Assembly: GCA_018806985.1 (NCBI GenBank)
Contig: JADANN010000391.1
Location: 703,032-767,031, forward strand
Direction: 5' to 3'
DNA: 64,000 nucleotides
Origin: Angiostrongylus vasorum
Taxonomy: Eukaryota > Nematoda > Chromadorea > Rhabditida > Metastrongylidae
Shown here: positions 52,701 to 61,430 of the stretch, in pieces
How the letters are laid out: each line of letters starts with the position of its first letter
How positions within the stretch are numbered: the stretch's first letter is position 1
The notes under the pieces: generated by a model
Databases searched by the model: none
What the model saw: the letters and a program-made list of their open reading frames with translations, nothing else
Told to the model about the DNA's origin: nothing
Program-made: the position numbers and the translations under genes

Positions 52701-55093
52701 TCAATCAGTTTTATGTTCTTAGACCGACTTCCAACCTCGGCATTGATCAGTAATTCACTGTTTTCTTGATGAGCAGAGACGAGGTACACTAATTATTCAC
52801 AATGGCTGTCGTTCAGGAAGTTTCACCTTTTTTCAGAGCCTGAAAAGGTCAAACTGACAAGCAACAGTGAAAACCTTCATAAACTTATCGCATAAAAATT
52901 TGATACAAAAGCATCACTCGCGTAACAAAGGGCATTTTCTAAACACTCATCCTTTTCTCCTTTGTGGGCATCCCTACTACTTAGTCAAGACCCGCGGCGG
53001 ACAGTCTTACATGGTTCAAGGAAGGTGCCGGACTCATGTTGAAAAAAAATTCAGTCTGAGGTATTGCGCTACGCTACACTTGATCACACAGCACTCCTTG
53101 CTGCTCCTTTTTGAATTCTTGAAATTTTATCCAAAGTGCTTCAGGAATTCTATGCCGTAATGTTTCAGATTCCCATGCAGGGATAGTGAATTAAAACGTT
53201 AACATTTTACTTGTAGCCTACCATAATTCTTCACAGCAGGGTACGATGTGAAATGCAACCACAGCGACACTGAAAAAAGCAAAGCAACGCTCTCGGTGGT
53301 CCAGTGTGTAGTACCCCAGAAAGAGTAACCGTAATTCGATCTAGCCCGCGATCCAAGTTTTGACAATGTCTCGACATCTTTGTGGTGAATTTTATTTTAA
53401 AATCTTCTCCGTTCTGGCTTTGCGTTTTATGCGTGCCTGGTGTATCATTCTGATTTAAGTTTGCCAACTATGTTCCCTTTTACACTGTCGCAAAGTGCCA
53501 ATATATTCGTCTTTGCACATTTGTAAGAGTTCAGATAAATTGTGGCCCAATGAAATTCCCGTTTCTACCGTCAGGACAGTTATGCAATTCCTAGTTGTGC
53601 ACAAATGGTAAAGGTTGTCATGAACTAATTGGGGTTTGAGAGTGTTTAGTGGTATTTGATTAACCGTCACCGAATTCTCTACACTGCCCTTTTTGTACCT
53701 TCAGCTATTTCTTTGGGAAAGATGAGTAGGATGAAAGCCAGAACTGTCGTTTGAGGGCACTGTCCTCTCTCTATAAACCTGTCCCTATGAGCTACCGTTT
53801 CGTAGCTAGCTAGCTACCGCCCCAATTTCCAGATTCGTCCTTTTTCCTTCCTTTCTGCGCACATACTGGTTCAAAACAAAACGTGTTCAAAACATGTTTC
53901 TCGCAAGTGCGCGTTTGTGTGAACAGGGGAGAAGGGAGTTAATGAACCGGCAGTGCAATTTGGGAATATAGGCGTCTTTTATATAAGATGATTTTAAGGT
54001 TTAAAATGGCAAGCTTGCTTGTTTCTGGCTTTTTTCGGGTGAATTTTACGTGATCTGAGTGCTCGTTTAGAAAGTCAGGACATTTGTCCATCTTGTCTTG
54101 TGTGAAACAGACGAAAAAACAGTAGTGGATGTACCTACATTAGAGTGGTGGCCAGGGACGGAGTATGGAGGCTTCAACTTTAGACCATGAACGCAATGGA
54201 AAGCGTTCGCTACATTCGTTGTTCCATTTCCAACCCTCTCGTTTCTCCGTTATACTTCATCCGCAGTGGTTATGAAAGAAGACGGTAAAGTAGCAAAAGC
54301 TAAATAAACTGTCAGTTTGACCTTTCCAGGCTCTGAAGAACGCGAAACCGCTGTGCGCGTGGTGTTGGGAATGAATACGGTAACAAGAGACTCGTTTCTG
54401 TTTATCAAATAAACATTTTTATATCGACAATGCCATAACTTTTTGCTTCCTGGGTACTCTTTGTTGTGGCAGGGTACTGTATGACGCGGAACCACATGAG
54501 AGCTCAGATAAGAACAAAACTTGGAGCCACAGCCGAGTTTTGAACCTTAGAGTGCTCTCCGAAACATTTACGCTGAAGCTTAATTGGTGATGGTACAGAT
54601 AGTGTAAAAAATATGACCAGAAGGGTGACAATGCAAAGGTCTCAGTTGGTGTGGTCGAGAGCACGTGAGTAAGGGTTGTTGCGGGTTCGAAGCCCACCCG
54701 AGGTTCCGAGTTTGGCTAGTACCTCAGCACTCATAGCTTATACTCATAGCCTTATATTGAATTTGAGATATTACATAATTGCTTTAAGGCGCCTGTTGGA
54801 AAGAAAATTGAGGTGGAAATCATCTCAATCACTCGTGGTTATGACACAGGAGGATGTAAAAAGAGGAGGTGTCGAAATCAAAGCACAAAAAGACCAAAAG
54901 CTGACGGGCTACCGGTTAGAGTCAATACTCGAAAATTTCATGGTGTCTAGCACTAGTGTGACGTTAATTTAGTTTTTGCTCTACGAAAGGAACCGACAAA
55001 CCTATCATCTCCAGCTCCAATCGCTTGCCTGTCATAGTATTCAACAAGCTTGGCCTAATGAAGGCAGTCTTCACGTATCGTCACACTGACTAA
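49118..55093 (+). CDS. Astacin-type metalloprotease (NAS family), 12 exons
   Basis: Secreted zinc endopeptidase of family M12A with EGF and CUB domains, the C. elegans NAS layout. Exons by eye: 49118-49262, 49445-49523 (3' end uncertain), 49635-49750, 51132-51215, 51272-51369, 51875-51979, 52042-52142, 52201-52322, 52386-52501, 52567-52689, 54789-54914, 54973-55093. Phases match at every junction under this model. The zinc site is [11 protein letters not shown] and the Met-turn is YGSIMHY. Most introns are 56-64 bases; others of 1.4 kb, 0.5 kb and 2.1 kb include repeats. Oddities: GC donor after exon 3, loss of a paired disulfide, Thr instead of Glu after the third zinc His, and one extra base in an A-run in exon 11. 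If that base is an assembly error the gene is intact; otherwise it is a recent pseudogene truncated in the CUB domain. NAS proteins act in cuticle, gut or host-tissue processing; the exact role is unknown here. Confidence 0.86.
49755..49930 (+). repeat. 89-base tandem duplication in astacin intron 3
   Basis: Two copies, about 49755-49843 and 49844-49930, nearly identical by eye (TTTTAATGGAGAGGTTCATT against TTTTAATGGAAAGGTTCATT, both with CCAAGAATCCATGGCTCTTC). The first copy starts five bases after the GC donor. The frame at 49850-50068 is inside the intron. Confidence 0.92.
50414..50449 (-). ncRNA. Hammerhead motif H15, subfamily 2, in astacin intron
   Basis: Minus strand (antisense to the host gene): stem I GGCT/AGCC, TTGATGA (core C to T), a 13-base spacer with GAC at both ends ending GACGTC, GAAA, ACGT, T. 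Flank CGAGGTGGATATTTATTTCG. Confidence 0.52.
50802..50838 (-). ncRNA. Hammerhead motif H16, decayed, in astacin intron
   Basis: Minus strand: stem I GGCT/GGCC, CTGAGAA (core G to A), spacer ending ACGTC, GAAACG, then CTGG instead of TTAG. Preceded by GATCATCGGCTC, the subfamily-2 flank. Confidence 0.42.
51132..52689 (+). CDS. Astacin gene exons 4-10: catalytic, EGF, CUB start
   Basis: Exon 4: [20 protein letters not shown], with the TCI-type cysteine. Exon 5: [20 protein letters not shown], where families normally have GCWS and a second Cys near GxGC; both Cys are absent. Exon 6: [16 protein letters not shown] and YDRDNYIKI. Exon 7: QFNKVSR and [14 protein letters not shown]. Exon 8: [16 protein letters not shown] and FMINKHYEC, with the partner of the exon-4 Cys. 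Exon 9: EGF-like module with [20 protein letters not shown]. Exon 10: start of CUB ([20 protein letters not shown]). The second-last exon set follows at 54789 after a 2.1-kb repeat-filled intron. Confidence 0.87.
52725..52880 (-). mobile_element. PLE end in astacin intron 10, motif H17
   Basis: CCGACTTCCAACCTCGGCAT and TGATCAGTAATTCACTG (outer end), TCTTGATGAGCAGAGACGAG, then a decayed minus-strand hammerhead motif at 52804-52841 (CTGAAAA, GGTGAAACTTCC, GAACGAC) and CCTGAAAAGGTCAAACTGAC. It belongs with the endonuclease remnant at 53440-53790 on the same strand. Confidence 0.55.
53228..53400 (+). repeat. Fold-back/tRNA-like B relative in astacin intron 10
   Basis: GTGAAATGCAACCACAGCGA, GCTCTCGGTGGTCCAGTGTG (A-box-like), CCAGAAAGAGTAACCGTAAT, TTCGATCTAGCC (B-box-like), AAGTTTTGACAATGTCTCG. 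Diverged. Confidence 0.5.
53440..53790 (-). pseudogene. PLE endonuclease remnant in astacin intron 10
   Basis: Minus strand: [15 protein letters not shown] (compare VPFILPFISNEV), then [26 protein letters not shown] text with [10 protein letters not shown], and CKDEYIG near 53510. Stops and shifts are frequent. Together with 52725-52880 it gives the order endonuclease then hammerhead motif, antisense to the host gene. Confidence 0.62.
53791..54300. other. Unassigned part of astacin intron 10
   Basis: No exon, no recognised repeat. Confidence 0.35.
54329..54360 (+). ncRNA. Hammerhead-like remnant H18, sense strand
   Basis: TTTGACCTTTCCAGGCTCTG leads into CTGAAGA (intact core) and a damaged CGCGAAACCGC stem. 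GAAACGTC is not recognisable. It lies on the sense strand of the astacin transcript but is predicted dead. Confidence 0.4.
54420..54730 (+). repeat. tRNA-like fold-back B relative
   Basis: GGCAGGGTACTGTATGACGC, ACATGAGAGCTCAGATAAGA on the left; then GGTCTCAGTTGGTGTGGTCG (A-box), GAGCACGTGAG, GGGTTGTTGCGGGTTCGAAG (B-box GGGTTCGAAGCC) and CACCCGAGGTTCC. The tRNA-like half (54637-54715) has good A- to B-box spacing and is the best preserved Pol III promoter among B relatives. Confidence 0.55.
54789..55093 (+). CDS. Astacin gene exons 11-12: CUB end, with frameshift
   Basis: Exon 11 (acceptor TTTAAG) starts [20 protein letters not shown] and GGCK, continuing the CUB from FEFCNYIIT in phase 0. 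From the A-run at 54858-54862 the good frame shifts by one base: [18 protein letters not shown]. Removing one A restores the frame, and only then does the phase-2 end match exon 12 (TTTAG acceptor; [33 protein letters not shown], stop TAA 55091-55093). Without correction a stop would be met soon after. Confidence 0.82.
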
Positions 55094-55463
55094 GCACAAA
55101 GTTTATGTATTTGAATAATGAACTTTTATTCCCCCTTTTTGGCTATAAAAAGTTGGTAGAAAATTCAAGAGTGAAAAAGAAGTTGATTTGCGGAAGTGTC
55201 AATGGGAATGAACTATTTATAATAATGATCGACTCCGTCATGACCCGTTCCAAGTGTCGCAGGTCAATAGTGAATTTCGTTCTTGTAAAATGAGCTTCAA
55301 TAGAAGAATCTAGTAGATAGAGGAAATACAGCTATATAAACTATGGTAGTGGGTGTCAAAACCATGTTATTCTTCATGCTTCAAAAATGTCAGAGTTTCT
55401 CCAAAGGGTTCCTGAACGAATAGCTGCCAATTGCTCCAGGTCTCGAGGAACAATAAGAGAACG
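55094..55463. other. 3' flank of the astacin gene
   Basis: AATAATGAAC at about 55112 is the only poly(A)-signal-like text near the stop. The frame at 55105-55293 shows no domain. Confidence 0.3.
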
Positions 55464-55697
55464 AACGATAAAGCTCTCGGCATTCATCAATCCCCGAGGG
55501 ATGCGCCATGCATTCGACTTTATTAAGTATCGTTGGAGCTGATTGAATGGCCTTCACAATAAATTGCGGTGGCCCACCGATGTATCGAGCCAGTGCTGCT
55601 ATCCTCCCAGCCGAGTTTGGTACCAATTCGCCCATCCCGGAGGGATGGAAGGCTTGGTGGGCCATGGGCGCGTGGATGGATTCCAGTGTGTGCTCGA
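55464..55697 (-). mobile_element. SINE family A, copy 18, head-less
   Basis: ACGATAAAGCTCTCGGCATT, ATTCGACTTTATTAAGTATC, CCACCGATGTATCGAGCCAG, GGTACCAATTCGCCCATCCC, GGCTTGGTGGGCCATGGGCG, then a shortened head. Confidence 0.8.
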
Positions 55698-56285
55698 GAA
55701 ACAGAATCGGTATTTTTTAATCGCTCGCACACTAGAGAATACAGATACAGAAGGCGAAGAGAGGTTGTGACTTATGTTCCTTGAACAAGAGACTGAAAAG
55801 GTGGCAGTTGAGAAAACACTTAACGGTTAAGCAAACGCATTGAACAAGGGAAGGCATTCGCGATTCTTATTGGACTGTTATTGTGCGAAAACTGAAGCGA
55901 GCGACCAATTTTCGAGCTGGATGCGGCTCATATTGTCGGTAGCCGTTGCACCTGATTCAGTGGTCCATGCAGATAACAAAATATTGTGTTGTGGGTGTTA
56001 TGGACTAGTAGAGGATAAAATTTTTTTTTCCATCGCTGACGGCTCAGCTCAATTCTGTCTATTATCCACCTTTCAACGAATAGAGCAAAGACCACGGCCG
56101 TACCGAAAGACTACTATTGATTTTAGATAGTTTTGAAAATGCAAGTTGAGGATGCTTGAACTTAATGCTATTGAAGAGTAATTTTAGCAAAAGTGGCACT
56201 AATTGGAGAAAAATTAATTTGCGAAATGTAGCAAAAAAATGTCCTCTAAAAAATAGCTGCATTAAGGGCTCCTAATAAACTTGAG
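55698..56285. other. Unassigned stretch
   Basis: The frame at 55840-56130 has no recognised domain. Nothing else. Confidence 0.3.
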
Positions 56286-56289
56286 GCAG

Positions 56290-57030
56290 ATGCGAACAAC
56301 AAGTCTGTCGGAAAAAAGGTTCTGCCTAACCCGCCATTCACGTTCGACGAAGTAATCATGGACGTAAAGCGATGTTTAAAAAATTGCCGGCCCTGTTCGT
56401 GACTATTTGCGCGACCGTCTGTACACAAGGCGAAATTGTATGAGTTCTGCTAACGGTGGAGACGGTGGTAGCATGAGTTTTGATGTGGTATAAGCATGTG
56501 AGGATGAATACATTGGCAAAATGGGTAAAACACTGTGCACCTGTATGAAGGAGCACTTAGTTGGGAAATTTGAAGTAATCAGAACTCTCCTCTAGGTACG
56601 CTTATGACACAAAGACAAGGCGGAGTAGATTATGAAGTCGAAGTTAGTATGCACAGAGATCTAAAAAAGTGAGTGGAACACTTGAAGAGTTTTGGATAAA
56701 TTGCGAAACCCAGAAATGAACTACAAGCAGAAGTGCTTTGTAACCACACATTAGCTCACGCCACACTTCAGACTGATTTTTGTAACATAAGCTAGGCACA
56801 TTCCTCTCTTATTTGAGACACTGTAAGGCTGGTATCCACCAAATAACTGAAGAGTTTGCAAAGAATTAAATGGTCGGTGTTTGAAAAAGAACAGTTTTCC
56901 ATGCGATTGAAGTTTAGGTACTAAGCTTTTTTCTTCTGAAGTTATGAAACTGCTTGATTGAGTAAATTGCTGACCAATTTGAGCTTCTGAAGAAGACAAA
57001 ACCGCTGGAAGATCAGCGACTGTTGAAAAA
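56290..57030 (+). pseudogene. PLE endonuclease remnant with motif H19
   Basis: Plus strand: RDYLRDRLYTRRNCM (compare RNRLYDRLCATQNCI), then CEDEYIGKMGKTLCT-like GIY-YIG text, MKEHLVGKF, and finally LRNPEMNYK (compare KNPKMNRRG). At 56983-57018 a hammerhead-like motif follows: stem I GCT/AGC, CTGAAGA intact, AGACAAAACCGCT spacer, then GGAAGATC (core GAAACGTC damaged). Downstream, GAGGTTGGCATAAAGTTGAT is the outer end. Confidence 0.68.
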
Positions 57031-57325
57031 AAATCTTTTTATTGACAACCTAGCGTCTACTAGAACAGAAATCACAGACTTCTCGAACAATTTAGAGGTT
57101 GGCATAAAGTTGATGCTGACAGCTAGTGTCTATTCATTCCGAAGTTAAATGAAAGTCGTCATGGTAAATAAGCAAACACTCTTCAAAGCTGCTGTCACGG
57201 CGAGTGCGGATTAGAGAGAGAACAAGTAGTTCGAGCACTCAGGATCGAACCAAAGTCAACTTGTGTGTCGCAAAGCATCTCTAACCATTTCGGTACATTT
57301 GTTTGAAAGGCTACAGTTTGATTAA
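57031..57325. other. Unassigned, weak tRNA-like relic
   Basis: At 57236-57320, minus-strand reading gives CCGAAATGGTTAGAGATGC and GGTTCGATCCTGAG, which resemble A- and B-boxes. This may be another B relative. Confidence 0.3.
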
Positions 57326-57329
57326 AACA

Positions 57330-57740
57330 TGCGTCAACTTGTAACAGCTTCCCCTAACGGTTTATCGCCTCATCGTAGCTGGGAGGTGTTGCTGGGCGTC
57401 GAACTGCGATGTACAGCGGGGAGATTCACCCCCCGGCAGGGTCTCCCAAGTAGACAAAGAGTCTGGTGCTTCCATCAGGAAGCCTGCAAAGGAGTAAACC
57501 AATGCCAGCATCTATCACCATCCTGGTATCAATGTAGTCGCATGGTTGCAAATCTCATTCTGATGCACAAAGGCTTCGAATGCCTGTAGTGGTGACCACC
57601 TGAGGCAGACTTTGGCCAGGCCGACCTCGGGACTCCAGGGAAGCATCATTGTTAAACCAGCAAAACTGCGAAAAAATGAAGAATATGCTGGGACCCGCAC
57701 AACCAGTAAGGATGGGCTATCCAAGTATCCAAGTACCCAA
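57330..57740 (+). repeat. Repeat family C, copy 3
   Basis: CGCCTCATCGTAGCTGGGAG, ACTGCGATGTACAGC, GGCAGGGTCTCCCAAG, TTCCATCAGGAAGCC, CATCCTGGTATCAATG, CAGACTTTGGCCAGGC, GCTGGGACCCGCACAACCAG, then ATCCAAGTATCCAAGTACCC. The best complete copy of the family. Confidence 0.82.
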
Positions 57741-57974
57741 GTTCCAGCTTGCATTTTTCCACAACACCGCTGACTCGCCGACGGAGCTTTTTTTTTACTG
57801 CAAGAATTTCCATTACCATTTTCGTCGGTTTAGCAGACTCATCCATTATCCCCTTTGCTTGAAATTACAATAGAATTTAAGGATGGTAGCGACCTCAAAA
57901 CGTGGATAATGTAAAAAAAATTTTCTCCTTCTCTTTCTTGTTTATAGCTTCTGACATTTTGCTCAACGAACTGT

Positions 57975-58120
57975 ACACTCTGGAAGGATAGCAGCACTGG
58001 CTCGAGTAGGCCACCGCGAGTCATTGTAAAGGCCAGATATGCATTCAATCATCTCTAACGTGAAGTCGAATGCATAGCGCATCCCTCAGAGACTGATCAA
58101 CGCCGAGAGCTTGGTCCTTT
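57975..58120 (+). mobile_element. SINE family A, copy 19, 5'-truncated
   Basis: GGAAGGATAGCAGCACTGGC, CTCGAGTAGGCCACCGCGAG, TCATTGTAAAGGCCAGATAT, GTGAAGTCGAATGCATAGCG, GACTGATCAACGCCGAGAGC. The tRNA-like head is missing. Confidence 0.8.
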
Positions 58121-58825
58121 TTTTTCATCCACGTTTTGAAGTGCTCCTTGTACTCTAAGCGTGCTTTAACTTCAAATAAACTAAGGCAATACTTTTTCCA
58201 GCAAATGAAAGAGAGTCACACTGTTTCGTGACGGTGTGTCCTCTAATGGTAATCAAAATTATGTCGTCAACACATAACCCCTGAAGTTAGTTTATTCGAC
58301 AATTGGTACGATTAGGAGCTGCAAAGATTTACAGAAGAGTTCTATTTCATCGCCTTTACCGTACATGTAACAAAAAGCCATTTCAGGTTTACATATGTTT
58401 AGAACTAAGGCTCACTTAGAAGCGATAAAGTGTAGTTATCTCTAAAATTTCCCAAAGGAAGTGGCAGCTGTGAACGTGTAGGGTAAAAGAGTAACATCAC
58501 AGTATCATGTTTTATGAAACCAAGGTGTCTGACTTCTTTTTGTGTTCGAAGTATGAGTTTGAAGTGACAAAATGGAAGAAATATGTCTAAGCTCCATAAG
58601 GCATAATTTCACCTTGGTAGAATAGTACAATTTGCATATTCTAAGCAAAGAACTGCTTATTCTTATGGTTTTATCCTAACTAATAAACAAATAAATCTGG
58701 GTTGGGATATAGCAGTTCAAACTGAAGTAACTATTTTTCACATCGAACGCATTGAACGCAATGCATCCTAGGCGCTACGTCCTAAAGTTAACAAGAAGTT
58801 CACAGAATCATATGGCTTTTTTGAA
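58121..58825. other. Unassigned stretch
   Basis: No supported feature. Confidence 0.3.
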
Positions 58826-58829
58826 CACG

Positions 58830-59033
58830 TGTCCAGTGCGGAATCCGACTAAAGAACGGGTCTTTTTTCATTCGCACAGAAAGGCTTCTGCCACGAAATG
58901 TAAATGGCGTAGGCTTTGTCGTCCGCGCGTCCATTTTCCACTTCGTCGAGTCGTACAAGGCCTTTTCTTATCACATGGTCGTCCTCCGTCTTCGACCAAC
59001 GCGTCATGAGAGCGTCGCTATTTCATTAGGTGC
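58830..59033 (+). pseudogene. RTE endonuclease fragment (5' half)
   Basis: Correct-frame reading gives RLKNGSFFIRTERLLPRNVN, GVGFVVRASIFHFVESYKAF and MVVLRLRPTRHE, an RTE endonuclease segment. It breaks off near 59033 and the fold-back B pair follows. Confidence 0.75.
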
Positions 59034-59097
59034 GTTTTACTATCGGTTGCAAGATGTCGCAATGACAATGCCTTTCACAAATTTGTTGTCAGAGATC

Positions 59098-59758
59098 ACA
59101 ATGTTTTATCTTTTATTTTCTGCCTACTACAATTTTCACGGCAGCGTATTAAGCGAAATACAACCACAACGTTGCTGAGATATTTGCAAAACTCTGGACC
59201 GCAGGTGTCTATGGTGGGGAACGAACGCGATATTGTCCTTTCCGGGGAGTGACGCGTTCACCACCACACCGTGCGAGTCCTTCGTTTCGCCTGTCTCTCA
59301 GCTAGTTCCAACGATTAGCGCCATCAGCAATCACCCGTCAACGGGATTGATCTGGGGAACCCACATCGGCATTGAACCCAGTTAAGCGTTCGTTCCCCCA
59401 CCATAGACACCTACGGTCCAGAGTTTTCAAATATCTCAGTAACGTTGTGGTTGTATTTCGCTTAATACGCTGCCATGAAAATTGTAGTAGGCAGAAAATA
59501 AAAGATAAAACATTGTGATTTCAACTACAGCTTCAGCTTAACTGGGTTCAATGCCGACGTGGGCTCCCCAGATCAGTCCCGTTGACGGGTGATTGCTGAT
59601 GGCGCTAATCGATAGAACTAGCTGAGAGACAGGCGAAATGAAGGACCCGCACGGTGTGGTGGTGAACGGAAAGGACAATAGCGCGTTCCTTCCCCACCAT
59701 AGACATCTGCGGTCCAGAGCTTTGCAAATATCTCAGCAACGTTGTGGTTGTTGTCAGA
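59098..59758. repeat. Head-to-head pair of fold-back B copies
   Basis: Two B copies in opposite orientation. 59098-59160 (TTATCTTTTATTTTCTGCCT, ACTACAATTTTCACGGCAGC) is the reverse complement of about 59460-59512. The block CACAACGTTGCTGAGATATT is mirrored by AACGTTGTGGTTGT at 59440 and again at 59745. Each copy also has its own hairpin. It lies where the RTE endonuclease middle is missing. Confidence 0.8.
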
Positions 59759-59875
59759 GGCTTCACCGCCACAATAGGAAAGGCCGACGAGGGTCAACTT
59801 AGGTTCGTAAGATTTGGGTTGAGAGAAAGAAATCAAAACGAAAACTGTTCTGCAAACTTATGAATGCAGCCCGCC

Positions 59876-60890
59876 TCTGCAGTGTTTTAGTGGGAACGGC
59901 ACGACTCATGCGGAGATCGCCCATCTTCTTAAAAACCGAAGATGGTGCCTATTTGACACATTGCTAGTCTCTTCATTCTGTGCTGGCACCGATTACCGCT
60001 TTCTTGGCGCGTAGATTGGATTCAACCGTAAGCTGGAAAAGAAATCATGTCACCGATCACGAGGACTAGCTTATCTGACGAGAACATATCCTGAGCGAAA
60101 TCACATCCAAACGTGACTGGAAAGTTAAAGAAAATGCGACCGAAAACTACAAGCTAATTGTCAAAGTACTTAGAAGTTGTACCGCTTTAGCTTCAGTTCC
60201 TCGAGCAATAAGCTCACACCATAACTCCATTATCACTAAAAAAGTTGCTCGGAAGAAAAGCAAACTAAGGCTTGATCCCATTATGCAACTTGTTATGAAC
60301 AGCTAGTAATAAGTGTAAGTTACAAAAGAGCCTTGCAGAAAGATACACCTCGGCACAGGCAAAGGAAACTGTTACGAGCAGCACAAAAAAACAACCAGTG
60401 TAAAAAAAATTGCCGTTGAGAGTTTTGTGAGTATAGGGTTTCTATGTCGACCCTAATAAAAGAAGTTGTGGCCTCTAAAATTTTCCGTCATTACACAGAA
60501 CTAATAACGTAAAAGTTCTATCACACACTAGCCATTTTCGGTTCCAAGATTCCCGTTCCACACCCTAAACTCCCAGTTGGGGAGAAATCACCTGAAATTC
60601 TCTTCTCTGCGGTTTAACTCGCGGTAGAAAATATGGAAAAGAACAGCTCCAAGACCCAATAATATCACCGCCGACTTCCTTAGGCCCAGCAGCCACAAAG
60701 CACGTGTGTTTATAGGAATCCATATGACATCTAACCTTCGAAAGGGAGAAATTCCAGAACAGTGGAGAACGTCTTGCACAATTATCTGGCCCAGAAAGAG
60801 TGAACGAAATATCTATGTAACTTCTGTTATATAGACTTGTTGAGTTTACTTTAAAAGCTGTTCACAAAGACTACCCTGATGCATACAAAA
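59876..60890 (+). pseudogene. RTE endonuclease end, linker and RT start
   Basis: Plus strand: RRWCLFDTLLVSSFCAGTDY and FNRKLEKKSCHRS (compare SGSDHRLLRAKTRFSRKLEK at 41.9 kb), a stop-rich linker, then at 60600-60870 NMEKNSSKTQ-type text equivalent to VESIKRGTAPESDN, with EQWRTSC, YIDLLSL and KLFTK recognisable. It ends at about 60890. Confidence 0.68.
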
Positions 60891-60899
60891 GTTCTGTAG

Positions 60900-61430
60900 A
60901 ACAGGTTTCGTTTTGATTTCTTACTCTCAACTCAAAATTTATGACCCTGCATTGACTCTCGTTGGCCTTTCCTGTTCTGGCAGTAAAGTCTCTGACAAGA
61001 AATTTGTGGCAGGCATTATAATTGCAAGTAACATCTAGTAACTGAGAGTAAAACGCATCTAATTCGTACTCAATAGCTTCATCGGTCACTGAGTATCAAC
61101 TGATGATAGTGATGCTCCTATGACACGTTGGTCGAAGACGGATGACGACCATGCGTTAAGAAAAGGTCTCGTACGACTCGGCAAAGTGGAAAATGTACGG
61201 GTGGACGACAAAGCCTACGCCACATAGATTTCGTGGCAGAATGTTCTCTGTGCGGATGGAGAGGGACCCCGTTCTTTAGTTGCCCTCTGTCGGCTTTCAT
61301 GCTTTTTGTTTCTTGCAGGGCGATCACGTGGGACTTGATGCGATCTACAGCCCCATGAAAGGTACGAGAATCGGGCTCTTGGAAGTGCTCTTGTATTATT
61401 CTGGTAATACCTGCCATAGTAGGAAGCAAT
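60900..61430 (-). pseudogene. RTE endonuclease fragment, opposite strand
   Basis: Minus strand from 61430: GAVDRIKSHVIALQETKSMK, DRGQLKNGV, the LPRN-LCGVGFVV block in another frame, then ELDAFYSQLLDV and FLVRDFTARTGKANESQC ending near 60905. It abuts the plus-strand RT fragment almost directly. Confidence 0.75.
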
